Positions 1-12,150 of a stretch of DNA of 64,000 nt are shown here, piece after piece; position 1 is the first letter of the stretch, and every line of letters starts with the position of its first letter. The DNA is from Stomoxys calcitrans (Eukaryota > Arthropoda > Insecta > Diptera > Muscidae): contig NC_081553.1 of assembly GCF_963082655.1 (NCBI RefSeq), positions 45,613,859 through 45,677,858 of the forward strand. The letters run 5' to 3'. The notes beneath the pieces were generated by a model. That model saw only the letters and a list, made by a program, of their open reading frames with translations, was not told where the DNA came from and did no database searches. The position numbers were made by a program, and so were the translations under genes.

Positions 1-814
1 CATTCGGATAAGAATTGCGCCTTGTAGGGGCTCAAGGAGCAAAATCGGGAGATCGGTTTTTACGGGAGCTGTACGAAGCTGTTGATCGATTCAGACCCTA
101 TTAGACACGTATGTTGAAGGTCATGAGTGAAGCCGTTGTACAAAATGTCTTCCAAATCAGATGAGAATTGCGCCCTCTAGAGGCTCAAGAAGTCAAAATC
201 GCAGATCGGTTAATATGGCAGCTATATCAGGTTATAAACCGATTTAAACCATACTTCGCATAGTTGTTGGAAGTGATACGAAAACACTACGTGCAAAACT
301 TCAGCCAAATCTGTCGAGAATTACGCCCTCTAGAGGCTCAAGAAGTCAAGACTCAAGATCGGTTCATATGACAGCTATATCAAACCATAGGCTGATTTGA
401 ACCATACTTGGAGCAGTTGTTTGAAGTGATACCAAAAAACCACATGCAAAATTTCAGTCAAATCGGAGGAAAATTGCGCCCTCTAGAGGCTCAAGAAGTC
501 AAGACCCAAGTTTAGTTTATATGGCAGCTATATCAAAAAATTGGACCGATTTAGCCATTTATAATCCCAACCGACTTACACTAATAAAAAGTATTTGTGC
601 AAAATTTCAAGCTTCTAGCTTTACCCCTTCGAAAGTAAGCGGGCTTTCGACAGACAGGCGGACGGACGGACATTGCTAGTTCGACTTAAAATGATATGAC
701 AATCAAGAACGTATATACTTTATGGGGTCTCGGACACATATTTCGAGGTGTTACAAACAGAATGACGAAATTATTACACCCCGATCTTATGGTGGAGGCT
801 ATAAAAGAAAGAAA
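1..814 (-). mobile_element. Family A DINE-1/Helentron-like element, cut by the window edge
   Basis: Tandem 153-bp monomers (each with GCCCTCTAGAGGCTCAAGAA and GATCGGTTTATATGGCAGCT), then the 5' terminal block in reverse: GGACGGACGGAC, TATATACTTTATGGGGTCTC and GGTGGAGGCTATAAAA. No coding sequence. Confidence 0.75.
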
Positions 815-884
815 ATTTAAGTCAGGAATTCATTGCTGCTTAAAAATGCCTAATTAGTTTATATACCAAGCCCCTTAGTTGGTT

Positions 885-1905
885 TATGTCTGGTATTGTG
901 CCACAAACGAAAGCCGCATAATGACATAGGAAATGCTCCAACGTCTCATCATATTCTCCACATGCCCCAAGACATGCTATCATTTGCCGCGCCGATTTTG
1001 CATAAGTCAGCTCGTAGTCCTATGTGTCCTGTTATGTTACCGAAAGCTTTACTTACCTCCTGCTTGCTTTCTTTCAGTAAAAGCCTCGTCTTCTCACGAT
1101 CTTGATCTCTCCATACGATGTTCGCCGTATGGAGAGATCACAGTGTTACATGCGTATTCGTCTCCCACGCCCATAAGTCGGACTGTGTCGACTCGAAAGG
1201 CAGTTCTCTGGCCTTCATTGCCATATCGTCTGGTTTCTCATTCCTAGTTACTCTGTTATGGCCCGGCACCCAAACGATGCGGATCGGGCCATCCTCAGAA
1301 AAGGCGTTAAACTCCTTCTTACAATTCTAAGAATGTTCGTCATCTTACCGTCCTGGTTGTCATTGCCCTTATGACTTGTTACTGTCTGTAAATATCCTCA
1401 TACTCGACGTACTCGCGATAACACCACACCACCTCACGCATTCCCTGATCGCCAGCATCTCCGCCTGCAGGACCGTATTATGGTCGGGCAGTCTTAAACA
1501 GATCTCAGTTCCAGGGTTCTCTATGTAGACCTCCAGGCCCACTCTGTCCTCTAGCTTTGATCCACCTGTGCAGCATGGTCTTGCAGATGGCAATACTAGG
1601 GTTCCGTCAGTCCAAGACTGTGCCACTGGCAGCAGTTCCTCGCACTCGACCTGAAGTGTGGTCTCAGGTATCCGATCTGTAACCTCTTCCATTCCATTCA
1701 GGTTTCCTATCGTCGCCTCGATTATACCGCGATGTTATGAGCTGCTGCCATCCTCAATCCATTCTCCCATCGCCTTAATTCTCATAGCCGCAGAGGTTGC
1801 CTCGCATTTAATCTGTATGTCTATGGGTCAAATATTTAGAATAGTCTCCAGTGCCCTAGTGGGAGTGGTCCTCATCGCTCCGCCTATGCCAAGACAGCAG
1901 AGTTG
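885..1905 (-). pseudogene. Non-LTR retrotransposon relic, RNase H region (LINE copy 1)
   Basis: On the minus strand, broken frames encode an RNase H domain: VGLEVYIENPGTEI at about 1490-1545, LPDHNTVLQAEMLAIRECVRW, then RIFTDSN near 1380-1395. After a frame change comes the WVPGHN-type segment near 1240-1275. The RT end lies toward 1905. The layout fits an RNase H-bearing LINE (I/R1/Jockey-like group), and it is closely related to the relics at 11186-12150 and 51550-52560. Dead: frameshifts and stops throughout. It also carries a 13-bp inverted repeat at 1104-1139. Confidence 0.75.
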
Positions 1906-2682
1906 ATTTAACAATTCAAAATGTTATCCAGAACTACTTTTCGATATCCTTACGCATACTCAAAAGGAAAAACCCGTTCCATTTCTATTGATGAGCATCT
2001 ATCAGAATCCAATATCTGCAATTATTCTGTATGCCAGTGTAATTATTCTGTACCAAATTTATTACATTGTCATCTTAGAGCACATGTAATTTGTTTCGTT
2101 TTTGTTGGTTCGTTACAGTGTGTCCACTTTTGTGAAGTGTTAAGTTGTGTGTGCTTTGGCCGAAAACTAAGACAGAATTCCTTTCGATTTTTTTAATTGA
2201 CACACTTTTTCTATGCCGATCACCGTCACCGCTGGTTACAAGTCAGCCTTAAAAGTGTGCAGGTTTTATGCATGTCAATTTTTTTCTTTATTATTTTTTC
2301 TTACAAGAAATATTAACGCCCCTACATTCGAACAAGAAAAGATAATAAGTGAACGCAATTTGCAGTGCAAACGCTTTGTCATATATTCGTGTTCGCAATA
2401 GAATTGTGGCGAAAATAATTGAAAGGGATAATCTATTTTCTAAGCTGTTATCGTTTCGCTTGAAGAGGTCAATATGTGCGTGATCTCGAGCCTGGCTTTA
2501 AGTAAAATAATTCAAACTTAACAAATAACTATATGAGCGTTATATGTGATTGGAAAATAAAAATTCCGGAAAAAAATTTTTAATAAATGAGTGTTCAGCT
2601 ATTTTGCTCAGAAAACCAGTTGTAAACTTTTGGCTTCTCTTTTGTTCACTTAACGATCCTAAATATCATTTAGATTTTAATT
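1906..2682. other. No recognised gene: AT-rich unassigned island
   Basis: An open stretch at 1921-2196 has no recognisable domain. The sequence resembles neither the A/B/C families nor SINEs. Could be retrotransposon leader or unique DNA. Confidence 0.4.
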
Positions 2683-3878
2683 AAAAACAAGTAAAAGTGC
2701 GGCCGGGCCGAATCTTATGTACCCTCCACCATGAATCGCATTTGTCGAGCTCTTGCCATGGTATCTCTTTTTAGGCAAATAAAGGATAAAAGAAAATAAT
2801 TGCTATGTTATTGGAACAATTTCAAGCAATGGTTCACTTCGGACCATAATTGCACTGAATATTGGAGACCATAGTGGAAGTCATTGTGTAAAATTTCAAC
2901 CAAATCTAGTAAGAATTGCGCACTTTAGGGGCTGTAGAAGTAAAATAGGGAGATCGGTTTATAGGGAAGCTGTATTAGGCTATAAACCGATTCATGCCAT
3001 ATTCGACACGTATGTTAAAGGTCATGAGAGAAGCCGTTGAACAAAATTTCAGCCAAATCGGATAATACTTGCGCCCTTTAGAGGCTCAAGCAGTCAAGAC
3101 CCCAGATAGGTTTATATGGCAGCTATATCAGGTTATGGGCCGATTTGAACTATTCTTAGCACATTTATTGAAAGTCATACCAAAACACGTCAGGCAAAAT
3201 TTCAGCCAAATCGGATAGAAATTGCTCCCTGTAGTGGCTCAAAAAGTCAAGACCCCTGATCGGTTTATATGGCATCTATATCAGGTTATGAACCGATTTG
3301 AACTATTCGTAGCACAGTTGTTGAAGGTTATAACAAAACACCTCATGCAAAATTTCAGCCAAATCGGATAAGAATTGCGCACTCTAGAGGCTCAAGAAGT
3401 CAAGACCCAAGATCGGTTTATATGGCAGCTATATCAGGTTATGAACCGATTTGAACCATACTTGGCACAATTGTTGGATATCATAACGTAACACGTCGTG
3501 CAAAATTTCATTCCAATCGGATAAGAATTGCGCACTCTAGAGACTCAAGAAGTCAAGACCCAAGATCGGTTTATATGGCAGCTATACCTACCAACATGGA
3601 TATGGCCCATTTACAATACCAACCGACCTACACTAATAAGAAGTATTTGTGCAAAATTTCAAGCGGCCAGCTTTACTCCTTCGGAAGTTAGAGTGCTTTC
3701 GACAGACAGACGGACGGACGGACGGACGGACAGACGGACGGACATGGCTAGATCGACATAAAATGTCGCGACGATCAAGAATATATATACTTTAGGGGGT
3801 CTCAGACGAATATTTCGAGTAGTTACAAACATAATGACGAAATTAGTATACCCCCCATCCTATGGTGGAGGGTATAAA
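2683..3878 (-). mobile_element. Family A element, both ends present
   Basis: Begins with the reverse of the 3' end (AACAAGTAAAAGTGCGGCCG with hairpin), then about five monomers, then the (GGAC)n block at 3705-3742 and the GGTGGAGGGTATAAAA terminus. Confidence 0.78.
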
Positions 3879-3894
3879 AATAATTTTGTTTGTT

Positions 3895-4130
3895 TCTGTT
3901 TCTAGACGAGCTCAATGATCGGAGATGCAAATGGAAAAGGGAAACCAAAATAGCAACACAATGGGACGCGTTTCGTCTTTGGTTAGAAGACTTTTCAACC
4001 ATATTAGGTGTGATGGCTTCAAGGGCAATGCGGCAGAGCCCAACTGGGATTCGAGCCTGGGCACAATGAACAGCAGCGGCAGCAGCATTTGGACCATAAA
4101 TGAATGCAGAACATTGTAGATTTTATTATG
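3895..4130 (+). pseudogene. Dispersed fragment with FLYWCH-like residues
   Basis: The frame at 3925-4050 (MEKGNQNSN ... VRRLFNHIRCDGFKGNA) matches the reverse of 31645-31760. The spacing of G-N-P, an aromatic/basic block and RC-x-GFKG recalls a FLYWCH zinc finger that has lost residues. Weak, broken. Confidence 0.3.
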
Positions 4131-4838
4131 TAATATTTCAGTTTATTCGGATAAGAAGTGCGCCTTGTAGGGGCTCAAGAAGCAAAATCGGGAGATATGT
4201 TTATATGGGAGCTGTATCAAGTTATTGATCGATTCAGACCATATTACCCACGTATGTTCAAAGGCATGACAGAAGCCGTTGTACAAAATTTCTGCCAAAT
4301 CGGATGAGAATTGCACCCTCTAGAGGCTCAAGAAGTCAAAATCCTAGATCGGTTTATATGACAGCTATACCAGATTATGAACCGATTTGAATTATACTTA
4401 GCGCAGTTGTTGGAAGTGCTACCAAAAAACTACGTTCAAAACTTCAGCCAAATCGGATAGGAATTGCGCCCTCTAGAGGCCCAAGAAGTCAAGACCCAAG
4501 ATCGGTTTATATGACAGCTATATCAAAACATAGACCGATTTGAATCATACTTAGCGCAGTTGTTGGAAGTGATAATAAAACACCACGTGCAAAATCTCAG
4601 TCAAATCGGACGAGAATTGCGCCCTCTAGAGGCTCAGGAAGTCGGAACCTAAGTTCGGTTTATGTGGCAGCTATATCAAAACATGGTCCGGTTTGGCCCA
4701 TTTACATTCCCAACCGACCTACACTAATAAAATATATTTGTGCAAAATTTCAAGCGGCTAGCTTTATTCCTTCGAAAGTTAGCTTGCTTTCGACAGACAG
4801 ACGGACGGACGGACATGGCTAGATCGACTTAAAATACA
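4131..4838 (-). mobile_element. Family A element, lacking the 3' hairpin
   Basis: Four monomers and the 5' GGACGGAC block; ends at GATCGACTTAAAAT and runs into family B. Confidence 0.72.
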
Positions 4839-6405
4839 ATCTTTAAAAATAGAGATATTTAGCTGAAACTTTGCATAGATTCTTTTTTAGTCCAAAAGCA
4901 GGTTAAGTTTGAAGATGGACTATATCGGACTATATCTTGATATAGCCCCCATATAGACCGATCTGTCAATTCAGGGTCTTACGCCCATAAAAGCCACATT
5001 TATTATCCGATTTTGCTGGAATTTAGGACAGTGAGTTGTGTTAGGATAATCGACATTGTTCTCAATTTGGCCTAGATAGGACCAGATTTGGATATAGCTG
5101 CCATATAGACCGAACTCTCGATTTAAGATTTTGGGCCCACAAAAGGCGCATTAATTGCCCGATATCGCCGAAATTTGGGAAAGTGAGTTGTGTTAAGCCC
5201 CTCGACATCTTTCTGCAATATGGCTCATATTGGTTATGATTTAGATATAGCTGCCATATAGGCCGATCTCTTGATTTAAGGTCTTGGGCCCATAAAAGGC
5301 GCATTTATAGTCCGATTTCGCTGAGATTTGGAACAGTGAGTTGCGTTGGGTTCTTTGACAATATTCTGCAATTTAGCCGAGATCGGTCAAGATTTGGATA
5401 TAGTTGCCATATAGACCGATCTCTCGATTTAAGGTTTTGGGTCCATAAAAGGCACATTTATTGTCCGATTTCGCCGACATTTGGGACAGTGAGTTGCGTT
5501 AGGTTCTTCGACACCATTCTGCAATTTAGCCCAGATCCGTCCGGTTTTGGATATAGCTGCCATATAGATCGATCCTCCAATTTAGGGTCTTAGGCCCATA
5601 AAATCCACATTTATTATCCGATTTTACTGAAATTTGGAACAGTGAGTTGTGTTAGGCCCTTCGACATCTTTCTTCAATTTGGCCCTGATCAGAAAAGATG
5701 TGAATATAGCAGCCATATAGACCGATTTCTCGATTTAAGGTCTTGGGCCCATAAAGGCGTATTAATTGCCCGATATCGCCGAAATTTGGGAAAGTGAGTT
5801 GTGTTAGGCCCCTCGACATCTTTCTGTAATATGGCTCACATCGGTCCAGATTTGGATATAGTTGCCATGTAGACCGATCTTTCGATTTAAGGTTTTGGGT
5901 CCATAAAAGGCACATTTTTTGTCTGATTTCGCCGACATTTGGGACAGTTAGTTATATTAGACCCTTTGTTAGCTCTCTTAAATTTGGCCCAGATCGGTTC
6001 AGGTTTTGATATAGCTGCCATATAAACCGATCTCTCGATTTAAAGTCTTGACCCCATAAAAGGCATATATATAATCCGATTTCGCTGAAATTTGACACAG
6101 TGACTTATGTTACTCTTTTCGACATCCATGACGTATATGGTTCAAATCGGTCTTTATTTGGATATGGCTACCAAAAAGACCAATATTGGTTCTACAAAAT
6201 TGAACAATGACTTGTACTTGTTAGATCACTCAATATCCGTGCGAATTTGGTACAAATCGGACCACATTTCGATATAGCTGCTATGTGGGCATAAATTGTA
6301 CATTTTTCACCGGACTATGACGAAAGGTGGTTTACATATATATCCGAGGTGGTGGGTATCCAAAGTTCGATCCGGTAGAACTTAACGCGCCTTTGCTTAT
6401 TTTCA
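4839..6405 (+). mobile_element. Family B element, 5' truncated
   Basis: Starts within the block TTTAAAAATAGAGATATT. About eight 153-bp monomers follow (CCATATAGACCGATCTCTCG, GACAGTGAGTTGTGTTAG). The end is GGTGGTGGGTATCCAAAGTT and a mutated hairpin. Confidence 0.78.
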
Positions 6406-6505
6406 CTTCATATATCCATACTATATATGTAGTATGTATTTACTCTAGTTTATTGACTCAAGTGTCTTCCTTAAATTCATACACATTTAATCTCTTTTTA
6501 GGGAA

Positions 6506-6512
6506 TATAAAA
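6506..6512 (+). promoter_or_regulatory. TATA box candidate, gene 1
   Basis: TATAAAA 103 bp before the ATG. A second candidate, TATAAAT at 6546, is followed by TTGC as in gene 2, so which one is used is open. Confidence 0.4.
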
Positions 6513-6608
6513 GACAGACATATTTGCATACCGTTAAACTCAAGCTATAAATTGCAACTGATTTGTATAAATACCCACCTTACCATCTGGTGTAATTTAG
6601 TGTTAAAC

Positions 6609-6952
6609 ATGATGTCATACAAATTGTTCATATTATTAACGATTTTCATAATAATCCATATATGTGGAGCTCGAGTACCTCGGTGTCAGATTATGTGTGG
6701 CGAGATTTATGATCCTGTTTGTGCTTCACTAAGGCGCAGAGATGGCACTACAATCTACTGTACCTTTTCAAATGCATGTAAATTGGGCGTGCGCCGTTGT
6801 GTATACATGGAACGTGAGTAATATGTTATACAATTTGTCTTTCGGTGGCGAAGTATAAGATAAATATTTTTCTATTTTACGTTATAGCTTGGGAAGGTGC
6901 TCGAGGAAGATGTTTTATTAATTCTTCTGTATGCCAAACCTTTACTGGTTAA
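6609..6952 (+). CDS. Kazal vasotab-like secreted peptide, gene 1 (eight-cysteine variant)
   Basis: Small secreted Kazal-type protein, 89 aa, from exon 1 at 6609-6813 (donor GTGAGT) and exon 2 at 6888-6952 (acceptor TATAG), phase-1 intron of 74 bp. Residues 1 to about 21 are a hydrophobic signal peptide. Kazal cysteines are at 26, 30, 38, 57, 64 and 77. Two extra cysteines, at 51 (in TIYC) and 84, could form a fourth disulfide; the C3-C4 loop is 18 residues instead of the cluster's 14. The start is the first of two adjacent ATGs, chosen because the hydrophobic segment follows at once; the second ATG would lose one residue. TATA-like boxes lie at 6506 and 6546, and AATAAA at 6998-7003. Kazal proteins inhibit serine proteases or, in vasotab-like members, act on ion channels of the host; the function here is inferred from fold only. 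First gene of the cluster, between repeats. Confidence 0.82.
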
Positions 6953-7003
6953 AATATTTTTATAAATCTGTATTTGAAAAAAAAAAATTGAAATATAAAT
7001 AAA

Positions 7004-7225
7004 CATAACTGTTAATTACTAATATATATACACATTTGAACGTACCATAGTAAACTCGTAAAGGAGAAAATTTTTGTTCGAATAGAGAAACGCATAACCT
7101 ACATAAATTCTACTTTTGATCCTAATAAGCAACATACGAAATATTATGACAATCGGTTAACGATAACCCGTGCTGAAACGTCGTCCAAAATAAAATGAAA
7201 TTCTTATTTTTAAGACTATACAATA
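7004..7225. other. No gene seen between gene 1 and family A
   Basis: AT-rich, about 220 bp, apparently unique. Confidence 0.4.
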
Positions 7226-8667
7226 AAAACAAGTAAAAGCGTGCTAAGTTCGGCCGGGCCGAATCTTTCATACCCTCCACCATGGATCGCATTTTTCGAG
7301 TTCTTTTCCCGGCATCTCTTCTTAGGCAAAAAAGGATATAAGAAAAGATTTGCTCTGCTATTAGAGCGAAAACAACATATAGTCCGATTTGGACCACAAT
7401 TATATTATGTGTTGGAGACCTGTGTAAAATGTCAGCCAATTCGAATAAGAATTGCGCCCTTTGGGGCTCAAGAAGTAAAATAGAGATATCGATTTATATG
7501 GGAGCTGTTTCGGGCTATAGACAGATTCAGACCACAACAAACACGTATGTTGATGGTCATGAGAGGATCTGTCGTACAAAATTTCAGGCAAATCGGATAA
7601 TAATTGCGACCTCTAGAGGCTCAAGAAGTCAATATCCCAGATCGGTTTATATGGCAGCTTTATGAGGTTATGAACCGATTTGAACCTTATTTGACACAGT
7701 TCTTGAGAGTAAGAATAAAATACGTCACGCAAAATTTCAGCCAAATCGGATAATAATTGCGCCCTCTAGAAGCTCAAGAATTCAAGACCCAAGATCGGTT
7801 TATATTACAGCTATATCGGGTTATGGACCGATTTGAACCATACTTGGCACAGTTGTTGGATATCATAACAAAATACTTCGTGCAAAATTTCATTCCAATC
7901 GGATAAGAATTGCGCACTCTAGAGGCTCAAGAAGTCAAGACCCAAGATCGGTTTATATGGCAGCTATATCGGGTTATGGTCCGATTTGAACCATACTTAC
8001 CATAGTTGTTGGATATCATAACAGAACACGTCGTGCAAAATTTCATTCCAATCGGATAAGAATTGCGCACTCTAGAGGTTCAAGAAGTCAAGACCCAAGA
8101 TCGGTTTATATGGCAGCTATATCGGGTTATGAACCGATTTTAACCGTACTTGGCACAGTTGTTGGATATCATAACAGAACACGTCGTGCAAAAATTCATT
8201 CTAATCGGATAAGAATTGCGCACTATAGAGGCTCAAGAAGTCAAGACCCAAGATCGGTTTATATGGCAGCTATATCGAGTTATGGCCCGATTTTAACCGT
8301 ACTTGGCACAGTTGTTGGATATCATAACAAAACACGTCGTGCAAAATTTCATTCCAATCGGATAAGAATTGCTCACTCTAGAGGCTCAAGAAGTCAAGAC
8401 CCAAGATCGGTTTATATGGCAGCTATATCAAAACATGGACCGATATGGCCCATTTACAGTACCAACCGACCTACACTAATAAAAAGTATTTGTGCAAAAT
8501 TTCAAGCGGCTAGCTTTACTCCTTCGGAAGTTAGCGTGCTTTCGACAGACAGACAGACGGACGGACGGACGGACATGGCTAGATCGACATAAAATGTCAC
8601 GACGATCAAGAATGTATATACTTTATGGGGAAATTAGTATATCCCCCATCCTTTGGTGGAGGGTATA
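7226..8667 (-). mobile_element. Family A element, complete
   Basis: Hairpin GTTCGGCCGGGCCGAA at 7250, six or more 153-bp monomers (7500-8440), GGACGGACGGACGGAC at 8556 and GGTGGAGGGTATAACA at the end. The frame at 8110-8592 stays open only because 153 is divisible by 3. Confidence 0.82.
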
Positions 8668-8668
8668 A

Positions 8669-10680
8669 CAAGTAAGGAAAGGCAAAAGTCGGGCGTAGCC
8701 GACTATATAATACCCCACACCACCCAGTATACGTAATACTTTTAATACATAGCACTTATATCCAAATTTAGTCAGCTATTGTCAAATTTGGTAGAGATTG
8801 CACCAAAATTGTGGTTCCCACAGCATTAAAAGGGCATATCGGATGAAAAATATATATGGGAGCTATATCTAAATCTGGACCGATTTCAATGAGATTTTGC
8901 ACACGTATTAGGACGTCACAAAAAGCACTTCGTGCAAAATTTGATAGAGATTGCACCAAAATTGTGGTTCCTACAGCTTTAAAAGGGCATATCGGATGAA
9001 AGATATATATGGGAGCTATATCTAAATCTGGACCGATTTCAATGAAATTCTGCACACATATTGGGACGTCACAAAAAGCACTTCGTTCAAAATTTGGTAA
9101 AGATTGAATTAAAATTTTGCCTTCTATAGCCTTAAAAGACCATATCCGATGAATGATATATATAGGCGTTGTATCTAAATCTGAACCGATTCTAATGAAA
9201 TATTGGGACGTAACAAAAAGCACTTCGTGCCACATTTGAAAGAGATTGCACCAAAATTGTGGTTCTTACAGCTTTAAAAGGGCATTTCGTATGAATGATA
9301 TATATGGGAGCTATTGTACATCTAAATCTGAACCGATTCTAATGAAATGTTGCACACATGTTGGGACGTCACAAAAATCACTCCGTGTCAAATTTGGTAA
9401 AGATCGGACCATAATTGTGGCTTCTACAGCTTTAAAAGGGCACAGCGGATGAAACATATATTGGGTTGCCCAAAAAGTAATTGCGGATTTTTCATATAGT
9501 CGGCGTTGACAAATTTTTCCACAGCTTGTGACTCTGTAATTGCATTCTTTCTTCTCTCAGTTATCAGCTGTTACTTTTAGCTTGCTTTTGAAAAAAAGTG
9601 CGCGAAATTTTGTTTACATTTGTTTGTTTGGCGTCAATTTTAATATGGGTACCACATGTATTGAAAGAAATTCATTTAACAAACCGAATCAACGCTTGTG
9701 ATATGCACCTTAACGCAATGAATTCGATCCGTTTTTAAAACGAATCATAACTGGAGATGAAAAATGGATTGTTTACAACAACGTTAGTCGAAAACGATCA
9801 TGGTCCAAGCATGGTGAACCAGCTCAAACCACTTCAAAGGCTGATATCCACCAAATGAAGGTTATGCTGTCTGTTTGGTGGGATTGGAAGGGTGTGGTAT
9901 ATTTTGAGCTGCTTCCAAGGAACCAAACGATTAATTCGGATGTTTACTGTCAACAATTGGACAAATCGAATACAGTCATCAAGGAGAAGCGACCAGAATT
10001 GCTCAATCGTAAAGGTGTCATATTCCACCAGGACAACGCTAGACCGCACACATCTTTGGTCACTCGCCAAAAACTGAGTGAGCTTGGCTGGGAACTTTTG
10101 ATGCATCCACCATATAGCCCTGACCTTGCACCATCAGACTACCATTTATTTCGATCTTTGCAGAACTCCTTAAATGGTAAAACTTTCGGCAATGATGAGG
10201 CTATAAAATCGCACTTGGTTCAGTTTTTGCAGATAAAGGCCAGAAGTTCTATGAGCGTGGAATACTAAATTTGCCAGGAAGATGGCAAAAGATTATCGAA
10301 AAAAATGGCAATTATATATTTGATTAAGTTTTATTAAAAATGCATTTACTTTCTTTTAAAAAATCCGCAATTACTTCTTAGGCAACCCAATACATGGAAC
10401 CTATATCCAAACCTGGACCGATATTTTTCAAAAACAATAGCGTTCGTCCTTGGACCAAAAAAGAGACTTATGCAAAATTTTGTGAAAGTCGGAAAACAAA
10501 TGCAACCTTTAGAATACATGGACAGACAGACAGACGGACATAGCTAAATCGAATCAGGAAATGATTCTAAGCCGATCCGTATACTTATCGATGGGTCTAG
10601 CTCTTCTCCTTCTGAACGTTGCAAACAAATGCACAAATCTATAATGCCCTGTACCACAGTGGTGGTGTAGGGTTTAATCG
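8669..10680 (-). mobile_element. Family C element interrupted by mariner
   Basis: Starts with AACAAGTAAGGAAAGGCAAA and hairpin GTCGGGCGTAGCCGAC. Monomers of the type ATTGTGGTTCCTACAGCTTT and ATATATGGGAGCTATATC follow. The mariner splits it at 9461-10390. It resumes with ACATGGACAGACAGACAGAC and ends at GTGGTGGTGTAGGGTTT. Confidence 0.78.
9461..10390 (+). mobile_element. mariner element, degenerate (Tc1/mariner, D,D34D)
   Basis: 930 bp with about 30-bp terminal inverted repeats (TTGGGTTGCCCAAAAAGTAA at the left, its near complement at the right) flanked by TA duplicates at 9459 and 10391. It sits inside a family C element. The transposase part runs from about 9720 to 10330: TGDEKWI (first catalytic Asp), FHQDNARPHT (second) and YSPDLAPSDYHLF (third), with 34 residues between the second and third, as in mariner. 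Inactive: the N-terminal DNA-binding region is mostly missing (full-length elements are about 1.3 kb), stops occur near 9700-9715, and a one-base loss in a T run near 10222 shifts the C-terminus. Confidence 0.9.
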
Positions 10681-10689
10681 GTTTCGGGA

Positions 10690-10800
10690 GGAGGACCCTT
10701 ATCAAGGAGCTCAAACTTGAATCGGACTGCAATCTTTGATCTGCGAGAAGTTTGCCCTTGATCCTTAATAGAACTTTCATGGGCAATTTTACAATACCGA
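10690..10800 (+). mobile_element. SINE 3'-end remnant
   Basis: GGAGGACCCTTATCAAGGAG, CTTGAATCGGACTGCAAT and AGAACTTTCATGGGCAATTT match the 3' part of the SINE at 13652-13961 in the opposite orientation. Head absent. Confidence 0.7.
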
Positions 10801-10919
10801 GCAGGAATATTTACAGCAGATCACATTGGCGGTTAAAAGCTTCCATCAATAAGTCAAATTAAATGATCAGTTTATTTGGGGACAATATCTAATCCCAAGC
10901 CCGGCAAGGCAAGTTGTGC

Positions 10920-11185
10920 AACACCAAAGGCCTTTCCTATGGGTCGTAATAAGTTCGACGTCATACATATATACCACGTTAATAATTTCAGCCAAATCGT
11001 ATACAGTAATTGCGCCCTCTAGTGGCTCAAGATGTAATATATGGCGATCGATTTATATTGGAGCTATATCAGATCATGGTCCAATTGGAACCATATTTGT
11101 CACGGCTATTGGGTGACATAGCAAAACAGTGTATTAAAAATTTCTGGCATATCGGATATTAATTGCGCTTTTTAGAGGATCAAAA
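10920..11185 (-). mobile_element. Family A fragment
   Basis: One and a half diverged monomers (TTGCGCCCTCTAGTGGCTCA), no termini. Confidence 0.65.
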
Positions 11186-12150
11186 AGTCAAATGGGGACT
11201 GCGTCGACCCAAAGACTTCGGGTTAACCATGTTTATTGACGGCAGTCCTCTAGCCTTCACCGGCAAATCGTCTGCCCATTCATTTCCCCTTACTTCGTTA
11301 TGGCCCGGCACCCAAACGATGCGGATTTCGCTATTCTCCGAGAAGGCGTTAATCGTCTTCTTACACTGCAAGACTGTTCATGACCTTACCGTCCTGGTTG
11401 TTATTGCCCTTATGGCAATTTTACTGTCCGTAAAGATGTTCACACTCGAAGTCCTCGCGTTAGCACCACACCACTTCACGCATTCCGTGATCGCCCGGAT
11501 CTTCCCCTGTAGGACCGTATTAGGGTCAGGCAGTCTAAAATATATCTCATTCTCTGGGTTCTCAATGCCGACCGCCAGGCCCACTCTATTCTCCAGCTTT
11601 GATCAATCCGTGTAACATAATTTTCTAGACGGCAATACTACGGTTCCGTCTGTTCAAGACTGTGCCACTGGCAGTAGTGCCTCGCACTCAACCTCAAGTT
11701 TCGTCTCAGTTATCCGATCGGAAACCTCTTCCCTTCTTTAAAGGTTTCTATCGTCGCCTCGTTTATAACGCGCCTTAAGTCTCATAGCCGCAGTCGGATA
11801 TCTAGAATAGACTCCAGTGCCCTAGTGGGCGTGGTCCTCATGGCTCCGCCTATGCCAAGACAACATGTTCTCTGAACCTGTTGTATGGTCCTAATGTTGC
11901 ACTTTTTCTCCATAGCAGAGCACCAAACTACTGAGGAGTAAGTGAGTATTGGGCTAATCACGCTTCTGTAGAGCCTGCGAACTATCCTCGGATTCAGTCC
12001 CAATTTCGAGCCTACGGCCCGTTTACATAGTGCCCAACATATGAGAGACTTCTCGGTACCCTCCTGAATGTGACACTTCCAGTTCACTTTCCTACCCAAG
12101 ATCACTCCTAAGTATTTGACCATGTCAGATTCTTGAGTCCTTGCAAGCCA
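11186..12150 (-). pseudogene. Non-LTR retrotransposon relic, RT end plus RNase H (LINE copy 2)
   Basis: Minus-strand pieces, in order: the RT thumb/connection region (YLGVILGRKVNWKCHI, about 12120-11782), the RNase H core (FRLPDPNTVLQ and VNIFTDSKIAIRAI, 11584-11378), and the C-terminal RNase H motif (RIVWVPGHNEVRGNEWADDL, 11371-11200). Same family and order as LINE copy 1 and internally frameshifted. Ends abruptly against a family A fragment near 11185. Confidence 0.8.

Noticed and set aside
6327..6821. Longer 164-codon start for gene 1
   Set aside because: The extension comes from a family B repeat end and promoter DNA; the signal peptide begins at 6609.
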